DNA from: Aquimarina sp. TRL1
GTDB taxonomy: Bacteria > Bacteroidota > Bacteroidia > Flavobacteriales > Flavobacteriaceae
Assembly (NCBI RefSeq): GCF_013365535.1
Contig: NZ_CP053590.1
Span: 1 to 30,000 of the forward strand
Direction: 5' to 3'
DNA length: 30,000 bases
Made by a program: the position numbers and the translations under genes. The notes beneath the pieces are model-generated. The model did no database searches, was not told the origin of the DNA, and saw only the letters and a program-made list of their open reading frames with translations. Below are positions 1-7,951 of the stretch, one piece after another. The stretch's first letter is position 1, and every line of letters starts with the position of its first letter.

Positions 1-1428
1 ATGAATATCACTGCGCAATCAGTTTGGGATAATTGTCTATCTTTTATAGAAGATAACATAACACCGCAAGCTTTTAAAACTTGGTTTGAACCCATCAAAG
101 CGGTCAAATTAACCGATAGTGCATTAAGTGTCCAGGTCCCTAGTAAATTCTTTTACGAATGGCTCGAAGAACACTATGTAAACTTATTAAAGGTTTCTCT
201 TACCAGAGAACTAGGAGAAAACGCTAAATTGGTATATGTCATAAAAATGGAAAACACTTATGGCAACAAAAAACCATTTACCGAAAAAATTCCAAGTGCT
301 AACCGAACAGCAGTTAGCCCTCAGGAAGTTGATGTTCCTATTAAAAGTAAAAATCCGGAATTAAAAAATCCTTTTATCATTCCGGGAATTAGAAATGTAA
401 AAATAGAATCTCAACTAAACCCCAGTTATAATTTCGAAAATTTCCTGGAAGGAGACTCTAACAGACTCGCTCGTTCTGCGAGTATGGCGGTTGCTAACAA
501 ACCCGGAGGAACCTCTTTCAACCCTCTTTTAATTTTCGGAGGTGTTGGTCTTGGAAAAACACACTTAGCACACGCTATTGGTGTCAACATAAAAGACAAC
601 TACCCAGAAAAAACAGTACTATATATATCTGCAGAGAAATTCACTCAACAATATATCGAATCTGTAAAAAAGAACAATCGAAATGATTTTATTCACTTTT
701 ACCAGATTATCGATGTTCTGATTGTTGATGATATTCAATTACTATCTGGTAAAGCAGGTACCCAAGATGTATTCTTCCATATCTTTAACCACCTACACCA
801 AAATGGGAAACAGGTTATTCTTACCAGTGACAAAGCACCGGTAGATATGCAGGATATTGAACAGAGATTATTATCCCGATTCAAATGGGGATTATCCGCA
901 GAATTACACCAACCAGATTTCGAAACAAGAGTCTCTATTATCAAAAATAAATTATATAGAGACGGTGTAGAGATGCCTGAAGATATCGTAGAATTTCTAG
1001 CGAATAACATCAAGACCAACATACGTGAATTAGAAGGAGCAATTATTTCATTAATCGCTCACTCCTCTTTCAACAAAAAAGATATCACAATAGACCTAGC
1101 CAAAGCTATTGTAGACAATTACGTAAAAAACACCAAGAAGGAAGTATCTATTGATTACATCCAAAAAGTAGTAAGTGACTATTTCCAGATGGACGTAGAA
1201 ACACTACAATCAAAGACCCGAAAAAGACATATTGTGCAAGCGAGGCAATTGGCTATGTTTTTTGCTAAAAAACTCACAAAAGCTTCTTTAGCTAGTATTG
1301 GCACTCAAATCGGAAAAAGAGATCACGCAACTGTTTTACACGCCTGTAAAACAGTCGACAACCTATCTTCCACCGATAAACAGTTCAGAAAATATGTTGA
1401 AGATCTAGGTAAAAAACTAACCCTATAA
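1..1428 (+). CDS. dnaA: Chromosomal replication initiator protein DnaA
   Basis: DnaA is the AAA+ ATPase that binds DnaA boxes and melts the chromosomal origin. All four domains are visible in 475 residues, a normal length: the N-terminal helicase-interaction domain (about 1-85), a variable linker (about 86-135), the AAA+ core and the C-terminal DNA-binding domain (about 365-475). The core has Walker A GGVGLGKTH at 180-188, Walker B IVDD at 241-244 and an arginine-finger region QRLLSRF near 288-294. The DnaA-box signature GKRDHAT starts at residue 438. The ATG is the first base of the window, so the promoter and any autoregulatory boxes lie outside. A tyrosine phosphatase gene follows after 13 bases and is probably co-transcribed. 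Confidence 0.98.
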   Translation: MNITAQSVWDNCLSFIEDNITPQAFKTWFEPIKAVKLTDSALSVQVPSKFFYEWLEEHYVNLLKVSLTRELGENAKLVYVIKMENTYGNKKPFTEKIPSANRTAVSPQEVDVPIKSKNPELKNPFIIPGIRNVKIESQLNPSYNFENFLEGDSNRLARSASMAVANKPGGTSFNPLLIFGGVGLGKTHLAHAIGVNIKDNYPEKTVLYISAEKFTQQYIESVKKNNRNDFIHFYQIIDVLIVDDIQLLSGKAGTQDVFFHIFNHLHQNGKQVILTSDKAPVDMQDIEQRLLSRFKWGLSAELHQPDFETRVSIIKNKLYRDGVEMPEDIVEFLANNIKTNIRELEGAIISLIAHSSFNKKDITIDLAKAIVDNYVKNTKKEVSIDYIQKVVSDYFQMDVETLQSKTRKRHIVQARQLAMFFAKKLTKASLASIGTQIGKRDHATVLHACKTVDNLSSTDKQFRKYVEDLGKKLTL

Positions 1429-1441
1429 TCTTATTTCAGCT

Positions 1442-1897
1442 ATGGCTACTAAAATTCTAATGGTATGCTTAGGGAACATCTGCAGATCTCCTCTGGCAGA
1501 AGGTATCCTACAATCTAAACTACCACCTGAAGAATTTATTATAGATTCCTGCGGAACCAGTAGCCATCATATAGGAGAAAAGCCCGACCTCAGATCCATA
1601 GAAACTGCCTCCGTAAATCATATCGATATCTCAAATCAAAGAGCTGCACAACTAACAAAAAAGCATCTCGATACTTATGATATCATATACGCTATGGATC
1701 AAAGCAATTATGACAACATTCTCAAACTGTCCTCTCCTGACAATAAAGACAAGGTTAAATTAATTCTTAACGAATCCCATCCTAATAAAAACTTAGGTGT
1801 TCCTGATCCATATTACGGAGGAACTCAGGGGTTCGAAGATGTTTTTAATATGCTTAATGACGCTTGTGACATCATTGCACATCGTTTGAAAAAGTAA
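1442..1897 (+). CDS. Low-molecular-weight protein-tyrosine phosphatase
   Basis: This is a cytoplasmic LMW-PTP family enzyme that removes phosphate from phosphotyrosine. The N-terminal P-loop CLGNICRS carries the C-x5-R signature, with nucleophile Cys9 and phosphate-binding Arg15. The general-acid aspartate lies in the DPYYGG loop at residue 122. Its 151 residues match the usual single-domain length. The ATG is 13 bases after the dnaA stop, so the two genes likely share a transcript. There is no tyrosine kinase or capsule gene nearby, so its substrate cannot be inferred from context. It could alternatively act on phosphoarginine, as some relatives do. Confidence 0.93.
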   Translation: MATKILMVCLGNICRSPLAEGILQSKLPPEEFIIDSCGTSSHHIGEKPDLRSIETASVNHIDISNQRAAQLTKKHLDTYDIIYAMDQSNYDNILKLSSPDNKDKVKLILNESHPNKNLGVPDPYYGGTQGFEDVFNMLNDACDIIAHRLKK

Positions 1898-1914
1898 AAG
1901 TTTTTGTATATTTA
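1886..1914 (+). promoter_or_regulatory. Possible promoter of the RsmI-like gene
   Basis: TTG at 1886-1888 and TATATTTA at 1907-1914 are 18 bases apart. This resembles the Bacteroidota TTG / TAnnTTTG pattern with one mismatch in the last base. It overlaps the end of the phosphatase gene and would give a leader of about 110 bases before the ATG at 2032. Confidence 0.35.
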
Positions 1915-2031
1915 GAATTATTTCAACTAAAGAAACATTAATTTTCTCAAAAACATTTTAGATCCACTACCCCTAAATCAACTACAAAACATATCACATT
2001 AACCAATCATAGCCCTCAACAATTATTTCAT

Positions 2032-2763
2032 ATGGAGTTCACCCCTATAAACACCAAAGGAACCTTATACCTAATCCCAACAAGACTTGGAGATGACGTC
2101 CCTTTAGAAGTACTACCTATCTCTATTAAAAAGGTTCTTGAACAAGTAAACCACTATATTGTTGAAAACGAAAAACCCGCTAGGCGTTTTATAAAAAAAA
2201 TAAGCCCCAGCAAATCTCAAAAAAACTTAATTATACAATCTGTAAACAAATACACAGATAGTTCAGAAATCCCCAGTTACCTAAACCCCTGTCTAAACGG
2301 ACAGTCAATTGGACTATTATCCGATGCCGGCTGCCCCGGAATTGCCGACCCTGGGGCTGAGATTGTACGATTAGCACATGAAAAAGGAATAAAAGTCACT
2401 CCACTTGTTGGTCCTTCCTCTATATTACTAGCTATGATGAGTAGCGGAATGAATGGACAAAATTTCACTTTTAACGGCTATTTACCCATTGATAAAAATG
2501 AAAGAAAAACCACCATCAAGCAACTGGAAAAAACTTCTTTAGAAAAACAACAAGCACAAATCTTTATAGAAACCCCATACAGAAATGACAAAATGCTCGA
2601 AGATTTAAAAAGCATACTACATCCAACCACCAGATTATGTGTCGCCTGTGACATAACACTTACCTCTGAACTGATTCTTACTAAAACGATCAAAGATTGG
2701 CAAAAAGAAAAGGTAGATCTTCATAAAAAACCTACCATCTTTATTATACAAAGAGACTATTAA
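2032..2763 (+). CDS. RsmI-like SAM-dependent methyltransferase (tetrapyrrole methylase fold)
   Basis: This 243-residue protein belongs to the family of 16S rRNA (cytidine-2'-O)-methyltransferase RsmI. The opening TKGTLYLIPTRLGD matches the first SAM-domain strand. The signature SDAGCPGIADPGAE (about 97-110) and the motif VGPSSILLAMMSSGMNG (about 126-142) correspond to the SAM-binding loops of that fold. In RsmI the first signature normally reads SDAGTPGISDPG, so it differs here at Thr to Cys and Ser to Ala. The RsmI C-terminal extension is absent or reduced. It may therefore be the second, shorter paralog found in many Bacteroidota rather than RsmI itself. The fold assignment is firm but the substrate is not. 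It ends 28 bases before a convergent gene, with a T-run after the stop. Confidence 0.82.
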   Translation: MEFTPINTKGTLYLIPTRLGDDVPLEVLPISIKKVLEQVNHYIVENEKPARRFIKKISPSKSQKNLIIQSVNKYTDSSEIPSYLNPCLNGQSIGLLSDAGCPGIADPGAEIVRLAHEKGIKVTPLVGPSSILLAMMSSGMNGQNFTFNGYLPIDKNERKTTIKQLEKTSLEKQQAQIFIETPYRNDKMLEDLKSILHPTTRLCVACDITLTSELILTKTIKDWQKEKVDLHKKPTIFIIQRDY

Positions 2764-2791
2764 ACGCTCTCTATTTTTTTTCTAAAGTATA

Positions 2792-3433
2792 TTACAAAAC
2801 CACCTTTGCATTTCGCTGCATCACTACAAAAGACAGATCATAACCAGCAAATCGTTTCATATAATATCGAACTGTGGTTCCAAAAGCATCTTCAAACCCT
2901 TCTACACCTCCACTTCTCAGGTATTTTTTTACCGCTCCTGCTCCTGCTAAATGAGCTGCAGCTAGCATTCCTGATTCTGTTACCTCTACTCCATTAATCC
3001 TTCTACCAACAAATCTTTTGATATCTCTTCTCAAAATCCACTTATTTCGAGCCACATTTGCATAAAATGCTTTTTCCTGAAGTTCTGAAGAATCTAAGAA
3101 ATCACTCTTACTTCTAATTCCCAGCAATTCTAAGGTACTTAAACCAAACTGGTATTTTCCTAAATACCCAAATTGATTAATTACCGCATAATTCCCTCTG
3201 GATTCTTTAAAAGCCAAAGCTTCTTTAAAACCGATATAAGACATCCCTAACTTAGGCATCATCTCTATTCCTTCTCCATCTTCGATTTCGTCAAAATTAG
3301 GCACCACATATTCCAAATCCAATCCTGCAGTACTATAAGAACTAAAATCACTTGAGCTTTTTGATGTAAAACTTAAAGAAGTTATACCTCCCACTGTAAG
3401 TATTATCGAAGCCCCTACTATCTTTCTTACCAT
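2792..3433 (-). CDS. Exported lysozyme-like (SLT-fold) protein
   Basis: This is probably a peptidoglycan-active or peptidoglycan-binding exported protein. The core reads EALAFKESRGNY, then FGYLGKYQFG, then AAAHLAGAGAVKKYL, resembling lytic-transglycosylase-like lysozyme folds, with the glutamate in KESRGNY as the candidate catalytic residue. No LysM repeat is visible. I chose the ATG at 3433 because it begins directly with a signal peptide (MVRKIVGASIILTVGGITS). An in-frame GTG at 3475 would add 14 residues that would mask that signal, and it lies only about a dozen bases from the predicted transcription start. Family assignment rests on motif resemblance only, and it could be a non-catalytic relative. 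Confidence 0.6.
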   Translation of the reverse strand: MVRKIVGASIILTVGGITSLSFTSKSSSDFSSYSTAGLDLEYVVPNFDEIEDGEGIEMMPKLGMSYIGFKEALAFKESRGNYAVINQFGYLGKYQFGLSTLELLGIRSKSDFLDSSELQEKAFYANVARNKWILRRDIKRFVGRRINGVEVTESGMLAAAHLAGAGAVKKYLRSGGVEGFEDAFGTTVRYYMKRFAGYDLSFVVMQRNAKVVL

Positions 3434-3494
3434 ATAAAAATTTTCTAAGTAGCCATTAAAAATAATGTCCCCCACTACTTAAATTTTTGCCCGG

Positions 3495-3528
3495 CAAATG
3501 TACGACTTTTTTTGAATAAAAAAACAAA
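3495..3528 (-). promoter_or_regulatory. Promoter of the lysozyme-like gene
   Basis: Read on the minus strand, TTTG (3528-3525) and TACATTTG (3502-3495) are separated by 22 bases. The second box is a perfect Bacteroidota TAnnTTTG -7 element. Transcription would start near 3488 and give a leader of about 55 bases to the ATG at 3433, which supports that start over the GTG at 3475. Confidence 0.55.
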
Positions 3529-3640
3529 ACCCATATATTTTTTCATTTACCTGAAAAACAAAGACATAATCGCATTTTTATCTTTATAAAAAACCTTCAA
3601 AACACCTTAAAACAGTAGTAAAAACAACAAATACTCTTCT

Positions 3641-3679
3641 AAAAAAAGAAAAACTAACCAGAATTCTCTGATTAGTTTT
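3641..3679 (-). terminator. Terminator of the dapF-GNAT-mltG operon
   Basis: The 13-base arms 3650-3662 and 3667-3679 pair with a single mismatch around a 4-base loop. On the minus strand the stem is followed by TTTTTCTTTTTTT-like sequence (complement of 3641-3653), as in intrinsic terminators. It lies about 85 bases past the mltG stop and upstream of the next minus-strand promoter. The remainder of 3434-3764 is AT-rich and holds only the promoter at 3495-3528 and a short palindrome at 3699-3713. Confidence 0.72.
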
Positions 3680-3764
3680 CCACATAAAAGTTTATTTTTT
3701 TGTTAATAACAAATAGAATTTCAGCCCTATTTCTGAAGAAAAAACGCTTTTTTTCCTACAAAAA

Positions 3765-4808
3765 TTATCGTTTAATTCCCTTCTTATTTATCCATCGTAC
3801 ATACTGCTCTTTATTGCGATTATGCTGTGCCAATGTCTTAGCAAATTTATGATATCCAAACTTTTCTACATTCGCTACAAAAAAGTAATATTCATGTTTC
3901 TCATAATTAAGAACAGCATCGATTGAAGAAATGTCAGGCATTGCAATAGGTCCTGGAGGGAGTTCCTTATATTTATATGTATTATATGGGCTATCAATTT
4001 CCAGATCCTTAAACAAAACTCTTTTAATCACCGTATTCCAATCATTTTTATGCTTCTTCAATGCATATATCACTGTTGGATCTGCATCCAACTTCCACCC
4101 ATTAAGATACCTGTTCATATAGACTCCAGCCACCCTTGGTCGCTCATCAACCTTTGCTGTTTCCTTCTGTACTATTGAAGCTATCGTAACCACCTCTGCA
4201 GGCTTTAATCCAATTGCTTTTGCCTTTGAGAGTCTTTTCTCATTCCAAAAACGTTTATATTCCTTAAGCATTCTTTCTCTAAACTGCGCTGCAGATGTAT
4301 TCCAAAAAAATTCATATTTATTAGGAACATACATAGACAATGCACTTTCCAGAGAAAACCCTTGCTGTTTTAAGAAAGCTTCATCTTTAAAAGCTTTAAG
4401 CAAGGATGTGCTATCTGCTTCTATTTGCTGCGCTATTCTTCCTGCTAAATTCTCCAATCGTTCCTGATTATTAAAACTCAATTGAATCGGCGCGTTATTA
4501 ACTCTTAAGGTATTTACGATTTGATTATTATTCAATCCTTTCTTAACAATATACCTTCCTGCCTTTATGTTTTTTATATACCCTTTTCTTCTTGCTACTG
4601 CATCAAAAGAATAAATATCCTTCACCACAGGACTCATAATTTCAATAAGTTCTGTATATGTGGCGCCGGTTGGCAGATACACTACTTTTGAATCTTCTTC
4701 AAAACTTGTATTAGGAGAAAATAACGAATCATAAACGTAATAAGCAAATACTCCTCCTGCTACCAAACCTATTAACACTATCGCTAAGATTATTTTTTTT
4801 ATGTACAT
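3765..4808 (-). CDS. mltG: Endolytic transglycosylase MltG
   Basis: MltG (YceG family) is an inner-membrane endolytic murein transglycosylase that cuts nascent glycan strands and limits their length. One N-terminal membrane helix (about residues 5-28) anchors a periplasmic domain. The active-site segment IASIVQKETA places the catalytic glutamate at 216, matching Glu218 of the E. coli enzyme. It is followed by the family segment with LDADPTVIYAL, and PPGPIAMPDISSIDAVL lies near the C-terminus. Its 347 residues are normal. The ATG overlaps the end of the GNAT gene by 10 bases, making it the last gene of the dapF operon. An intrinsic terminator follows at 3641-3679. Confidence 0.95.
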   Translation of the reverse strand: MYIKKIILAIVLIGLVAGGVFAYYVYDSLFSPNTSFEEDSKVVYLPTGATYTELIEIMSPVVKDIYSFDAVARRKGYIKNIKAGRYIVKKGLNNNQIVNTLRVNNAPIQLSFNNQERLENLAGRIAQQIEADSTSLLKAFKDEAFLKQQGFSLESALSMYVPNKYEFFWNTSAAQFRERMLKEYKRFWNEKRLSKAKAIGLKPAEVVTIASIVQKETAKVDERPRVAGVYMNRYLNGWKLDADPTVIYALKKHKNDWNTVIKRVLFKDLEIDSPYNTYKYKELPPGPIAMPDISSIDAVLNYEKHEYYFFVANVEKFGYHKFAKTLAQHNRNKEQYVRWINKKGIKR

Positions 4809-5329
4809 ATATTTATTAATTGATATAAAAATTCATCTTTATAAACCCCTTTCACCAAATTCCATTCTTTCTTCACCCCTACTTGCACAAAACCTTCTTT
4901 TTCAAAAAGTTTCATACTTCCTATATTCCCCTCTGAAATATTTGCGTATAACTGATGTAAATTCAGAATGGTAAAAGCATATGTTACCACCATCTTTAAT
5001 GCTTCTGCCCCATACCCCTTACCTCTATCTTCTTCTTCTGAAATTAAAATTCCGATTCCAGCTCGTTGATGTATCGGATCAAAATCAAATAAATCAATCA
5101 ACCCTAAAACTTTTTCTTCATTCGAACATATTACCAAACGCAATTGTTTTGCCTCATAAATATCCAAATGAGCATTCTCCAGGTATTGCTTAATCAAAAA
5201 ACGAGAATACGGTGTCTGAGTGGAGCTCATTTCCCAAACTTCGACATTATTCTCTACCCGATATAAAAAATCCAGGTCTTCAGGCTCTAATGCCCTTAAA
5301 AAAATATGTGTTCCTTTCAGGCTTAACAC
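4799..5329 (-). CDS. GNAT-family N-acetyltransferase (RimL/SpeG-like)
   Basis: This is a 176-residue cytoplasmic acetyl-CoA-dependent N-acetyltransferase. The acetyl-CoA pyrophosphate-binding loop is visible as DRGKGYGAEAL (R-G-K-G-Y-G). The following segment, with YAFTILNLHQLYANI and then GSMKLFEKEGF, is typical of the RimJ/RimL and SpeG branch. The central stretch GLIDLFDFDPIHQRAGIGI aligns by eye with spermidine acetyltransferase SpeG. Substrate cannot be decided from sequence: protein N-termini and polyamines are both possible. It overlaps dapF by 7 bases and mltG by 10, so all three are translated from one message. A link to cell-wall amino acids is only suggested by position. Confidence 0.88.
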   Translation of the reverse strand: MLSLKGTHIFLRALEPEDLDFLYRVENNVEVWEMSSTQTPYSRFLIKQYLENAHLDIYEAKQLRLVICSNEEKVLGLIDLFDFDPIHQRAGIGILISEEEDRGKGYGAEALKMVVTYAFTILNLHQLYANISEGNIGSMKLFEKEGFVQVGVKKEWNLVKGVYKDEFLYQLINICT

Positions 5330-6108
5330 TCGATTTCTCCTTTAAAAACTTGTTTTGCTGGTCCTATTAAATATACATTTCTGTATCCTGCTTCCTCTTT
5401 CTCAAAAGTAATCTTCAGATCCCCTCCCAAAGTTTGAATATCGACTTCCTGTGCTTGGGTTTTATTAGAAGTATGCATCGCTAATGCCACTGCGGTCACT
5501 CCTGTTCCACAAGATAATGTTTCTGCCTCCACTCCTCTTTCATAAGTGCGCACTAAAAAGCTTTTATCAGTAAGTTGCTCTACAAAATTAACATTGGTTC
5601 CTTCCGTATAATAAGGAGCTCCCTCTCTTATCTTTCTTCCTACACTATCTACATTATACTCTTTTAGCCCTTCTACCAACTCTACATGGTGAGGCGAACC
5701 TGTATCCAAAAACAAATGCGACTCATGCTCCTCCACAGTTGACACATCCTGCATCTGCAAATAAACCAATCCGTCTTTAATTTCTGCATGATGTTTCCCA
5801 TCAATAGCAGTAAATACAGCTTTTTCTTTTACAACACCCATAAAGGAAGCGAAAGCAACCAAACACCGGCCTCCATTTCCACACATTGTACTCTCTTTCC
5901 CATCTGCATTATAATACACCATTGTAAAATCATCCTCATCATTCTGGGGTTTCTCCAAAAGCATCAAACCGTCTGCTCCAACTCCAAATTTCCTGTCACA
6001 AAGTCTGGCTATTAGTTTGGTATCATTTTTGGACACTATAGACTCTCTATTATCAATGATTACAAAATCATTCCCGGTACCTTGATATTTATAAAAAGTT
6101 AAAACCAT
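5323..6108 (-). CDS. dapF: Diaminopimelate epimerase
   Basis: DapF converts LL-diaminopimelate to the meso form in the lysine and peptidoglycan pathway. Both catalytic cysteines are present: Cys76 in the motif MCGNGGRC and Cys200 in LSCGTGVTAVA. The N-terminus YKYQGTGNDFV and the segment FGVGADGL are family hallmarks. Its 261 residues are normal. It is the first gene of a tight minus-strand operon with the acetyltransferase and mltG, giving a cell-wall logic from precursor to glycan processing. The ATG at 6108 is preceded by a -7-like box at 6130-6137. Confidence 0.97.
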   Translation of the reverse strand: MVLTFYKYQGTGNDFVIIDNRESIVSKNDTKLIARLCDRKFGVGADGLMLLEKPQNDEDDFTMVYYNADGKESTMCGNGGRCLVAFASFMGVVKEKAVFTAIDGKHHAEIKDGLVYLQMQDVSTVEEHESHLFLDTGSPHHVELVEGLKEYNVDSVGRKIREGAPYYTEGTNVNFVEQLTDKSFLVRTYERGVEAETLSCGTGVTAVALAMHTSNKTQAQEVDIQTLGGDLKITFEKEEAGYRNVYLIGPAKQVFKGEIEC

Positions 6109-6129
6109 TATTTTTATTTAATACAACAA

Positions 6130-6137
6130 CAAAGGTA
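6130..6137 (-). promoter_or_regulatory. Probable -7 box of the dapF operon
   Basis: On the minus strand the sequence is TACCTTTG, a perfect TAnnTTTG element, 22 bases upstream of the dapF ATG. I do not find a good TTG box at the expected distance, so the promoter is only partly supported. Confidence 0.42.
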
Positions 6138-6322
6138 CAAAGAAACAAAGCAAGTAATCACTGTTAAGAGAAGGTTAATTACATAAAAAAATATAATTTA
6201 TTGTAATATTTGACATTAGAATAAGTCTATTATATATAAACACAAAAAAGTACAGCACACCAAACCTATAAATCTCCTCGATATAAGCATCAGAGGTATT
6301 TTATAGAACGTGAATTTTAATT

Positions 6323-6354
6323 TCGAGATACACTTCGAAGCAGTCATATCTCGA
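6323..6354. repeat. Inverted repeat upstream of the HtrA-type protease
   Basis: TCGAGATA (6323-6330) and TATCTCGA (6347-6354) are perfect 8-base inverted arms separated by 16 bases. The spacer contains the palindrome CTTCGAAG (6333-6340). It ends 35 bases before the protease ATG in the divergent dapF/protease gap. It could be an operator or a leader hairpin. No T-run follows, so it is not a terminator. Confidence 0.45.
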
Positions 6355-6389
6355 TCTATTGAATAAACATCAACAAAATTTAAAAGCAC

Positions 6390-7808
6390 ATGAAACGATT
6401 TTTGAACTTATTAGGCATTGCCATCTTATCAGGCTCTTTGACCTTAGGAGCTTATAAATTATTCTTAGAACCTGAACCTGTAAAAATAGCAGAAGAAAAA
6501 CCAATCCCTCAATATGTAAGCACTACACCTGCCACATATACTGTTTCTAACTCTTCTAAATCCACTGCTAATCTTAGTGCAGATTTTACAACTGCTGCAG
6601 AGAAAACAGTTAACGCTGTAGTCCACGTAAAGCAATACGGGATCCAAAGAACCCCCCGAAATCTGATGGATTTCCTCAGAAATGATGGGGTACAACAAAA
6701 AAGAATCAGAGGAGCAGGATCAGGAGTTATTTTTACAGAAGATGGGTATATTGTCACTAACAATCATGTAATTGATGGGGCAACAGAACTGGAAGTTACC
6801 CTTAATAACAACAAATCGTATAAAGCCGAAGTTATCGGAACTTCACGCCAGGCAGACATTGCCGTATTAAAAATAGAAGCAGACGCTAAGCTTTCTTATA
6901 TTCCTTTTGGAGACTCTAACTCTGCAAAAATCGGAGAATGGGTATTAGCAATAGGAAACCCTTTCAACCTTACCTCTACAGTAACTGCCGGAATCATCAG
7001 TGCAAAATCAAGAGACCTGGATGAATTTGATGCAAATACACAATCTTTTATCCAAACGGATGCCGCCATAAACCCTGGAAACAGCGGAGGAGCGCTTATC
7101 AACACCAAAGGAGAGTTAATTGGTATCAATACCGCTATCACATCGCAAACAGGAAGTTATGTTGGATACGCCTTTGCCGTTCCCTCTAATAACGTAAGAA
7201 AAATTGTAAATGACATTATAGAGTATGGGGATGTCCAAAAAGCTATTATCGGAATCAGCGGACATGCTGTAAACCCAAGAGCAAAAGAAAACTACGACAT
7301 TACCGAATCTCAGGGAGTTGTTATTGCCCAAGTAGAAAGTGGTAGCGGTGCAGAGGAAGCTGGACTAAAAGAAGGAGATTTAATCAAAGGGATAGATGGA
7401 CTTCCTATCAAAAAATTTGCTGACCTATCAGGTTATGTCAATAGTAAAAGTCCTAATGATATTATCAATATTACCATTTCCCGACATGGAAATGAATCTA
7501 TTATTCCTGTAAAATTAAAAAAGTACGAAAGCTATCAAATTAAAGATATAGGAGTTGAAGTTGTAAACCCGTCAAAAGATGAATTAAAACGTCAGAATCT
7601 TGACCACGGAGTAAAAATCAATCGCGCATTAACAAAAAGAATGACGAGATACAACCTCGAAGGAATTATAATTACCGAAATAGATCGGGTCAAAGTAAAA
7701 AGTGTTGCTGATGTGAAAAAAATTATTGAAAGTAAACACCCTGATGAAGACATTAGTGTTACTTTAATTGATGGTAACGGAGAAAAAAGAGAATTTGTCT
7801 TCCAGTAA
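6390..7808 (+). CDS. htrA: HtrA/DegP-type periplasmic serine endoprotease (Do family)
   Basis: This is a membrane-anchored or exported quality-control protease that degrades misfolded envelope proteins. The N-terminal hydrophobic segment (about 4-25) is a signal anchor or signal peptide. The trypsin-like domain has the complete triad His126 (NNHV), Asp156 (ADIAVL) and Ser232 (GNSGGAL). A canonical PDZ domain covers about 285-375 (GVVIAQVESGSGAEEAGLKEGD). A second, more divergent PDZ-like domain spans about 385-472. The total of 472 residues fits DegP/DegQ architecture. It is transcribed away from dapF, with an inverted repeat just upstream, and is closed by a strong terminator at 7834-7870. 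Which of DegP, DegQ or DegS it matches functionally cannot be told. Confidence 0.95.
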   Translation: MKRFLNLLGIAILSGSLTLGAYKLFLEPEPVKIAEEKPIPQYVSTTPATYTVSNSSKSTANLSADFTTAAEKTVNAVVHVKQYGIQRTPRNLMDFLRNDGVQQKRIRGAGSGVIFTEDGYIVTNNHVIDGATELEVTLNNNKSYKAEVIGTSRQADIAVLKIEADAKLSYIPFGDSNSAKIGEWVLAIGNPFNLTSTVTAGIISAKSRDLDEFDANTQSFIQTDAAINPGNSGGALINTKGELIGINTAITSQTGSYVGYAFAVPSNNVRKIVNDIIEYGDVQKAIIGISGHAVNPRAKENYDITESQGVVIAQVESGSGAEEAGLKEGDLIKGIDGLPIKKFADLSGYVNSKSPNDIINITISRHGNESIIPVKLKKYESYQIKDIGVEVVNPSKDELKRQNLDHGVKINRALTKRMTRYNLEGIIITEIDRVKVKSVADVKKIIESKHPDEDISVTLIDGNGEKREFVFQ

Positions 7809-7833
7809 AAACTAAAATTTAGTAAGAAATAAT

Positions 7834-7870
7834 AAATCCCGGTGTCTGATAAAATACACCGGGATTTTTT
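7834..7870 (+). terminator. Intrinsic terminator after the protease gene
   Basis: AAATCCCGGTGT (7834-7845) pairs perfectly with ACACCGGGATTT (7856-7867) across a 10-base loop, followed by a T-run. It lies 25 bases after the protease stop. Confidence 0.92.
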
Positions 7871-7951
7871 TTATTCAAAAAAGGTTTCTCGAAAACGTTT
7901 GAAATACATACTTTAGCACCAAATTTCAAGATTGTAAAAACACAACATATT

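Noticed and set aside
3676..3684. TTTTCCACA, matching the relaxed DnaA box TTWTNCACA, in an AT-rich gap 2.2 kb from dnaA.
   Set aside because: It is a single box with no cluster around it, it overlaps the arm of an intrinsic terminator, and one such match is expected by chance in AT-rich DNA. It is not enough to call an origin.
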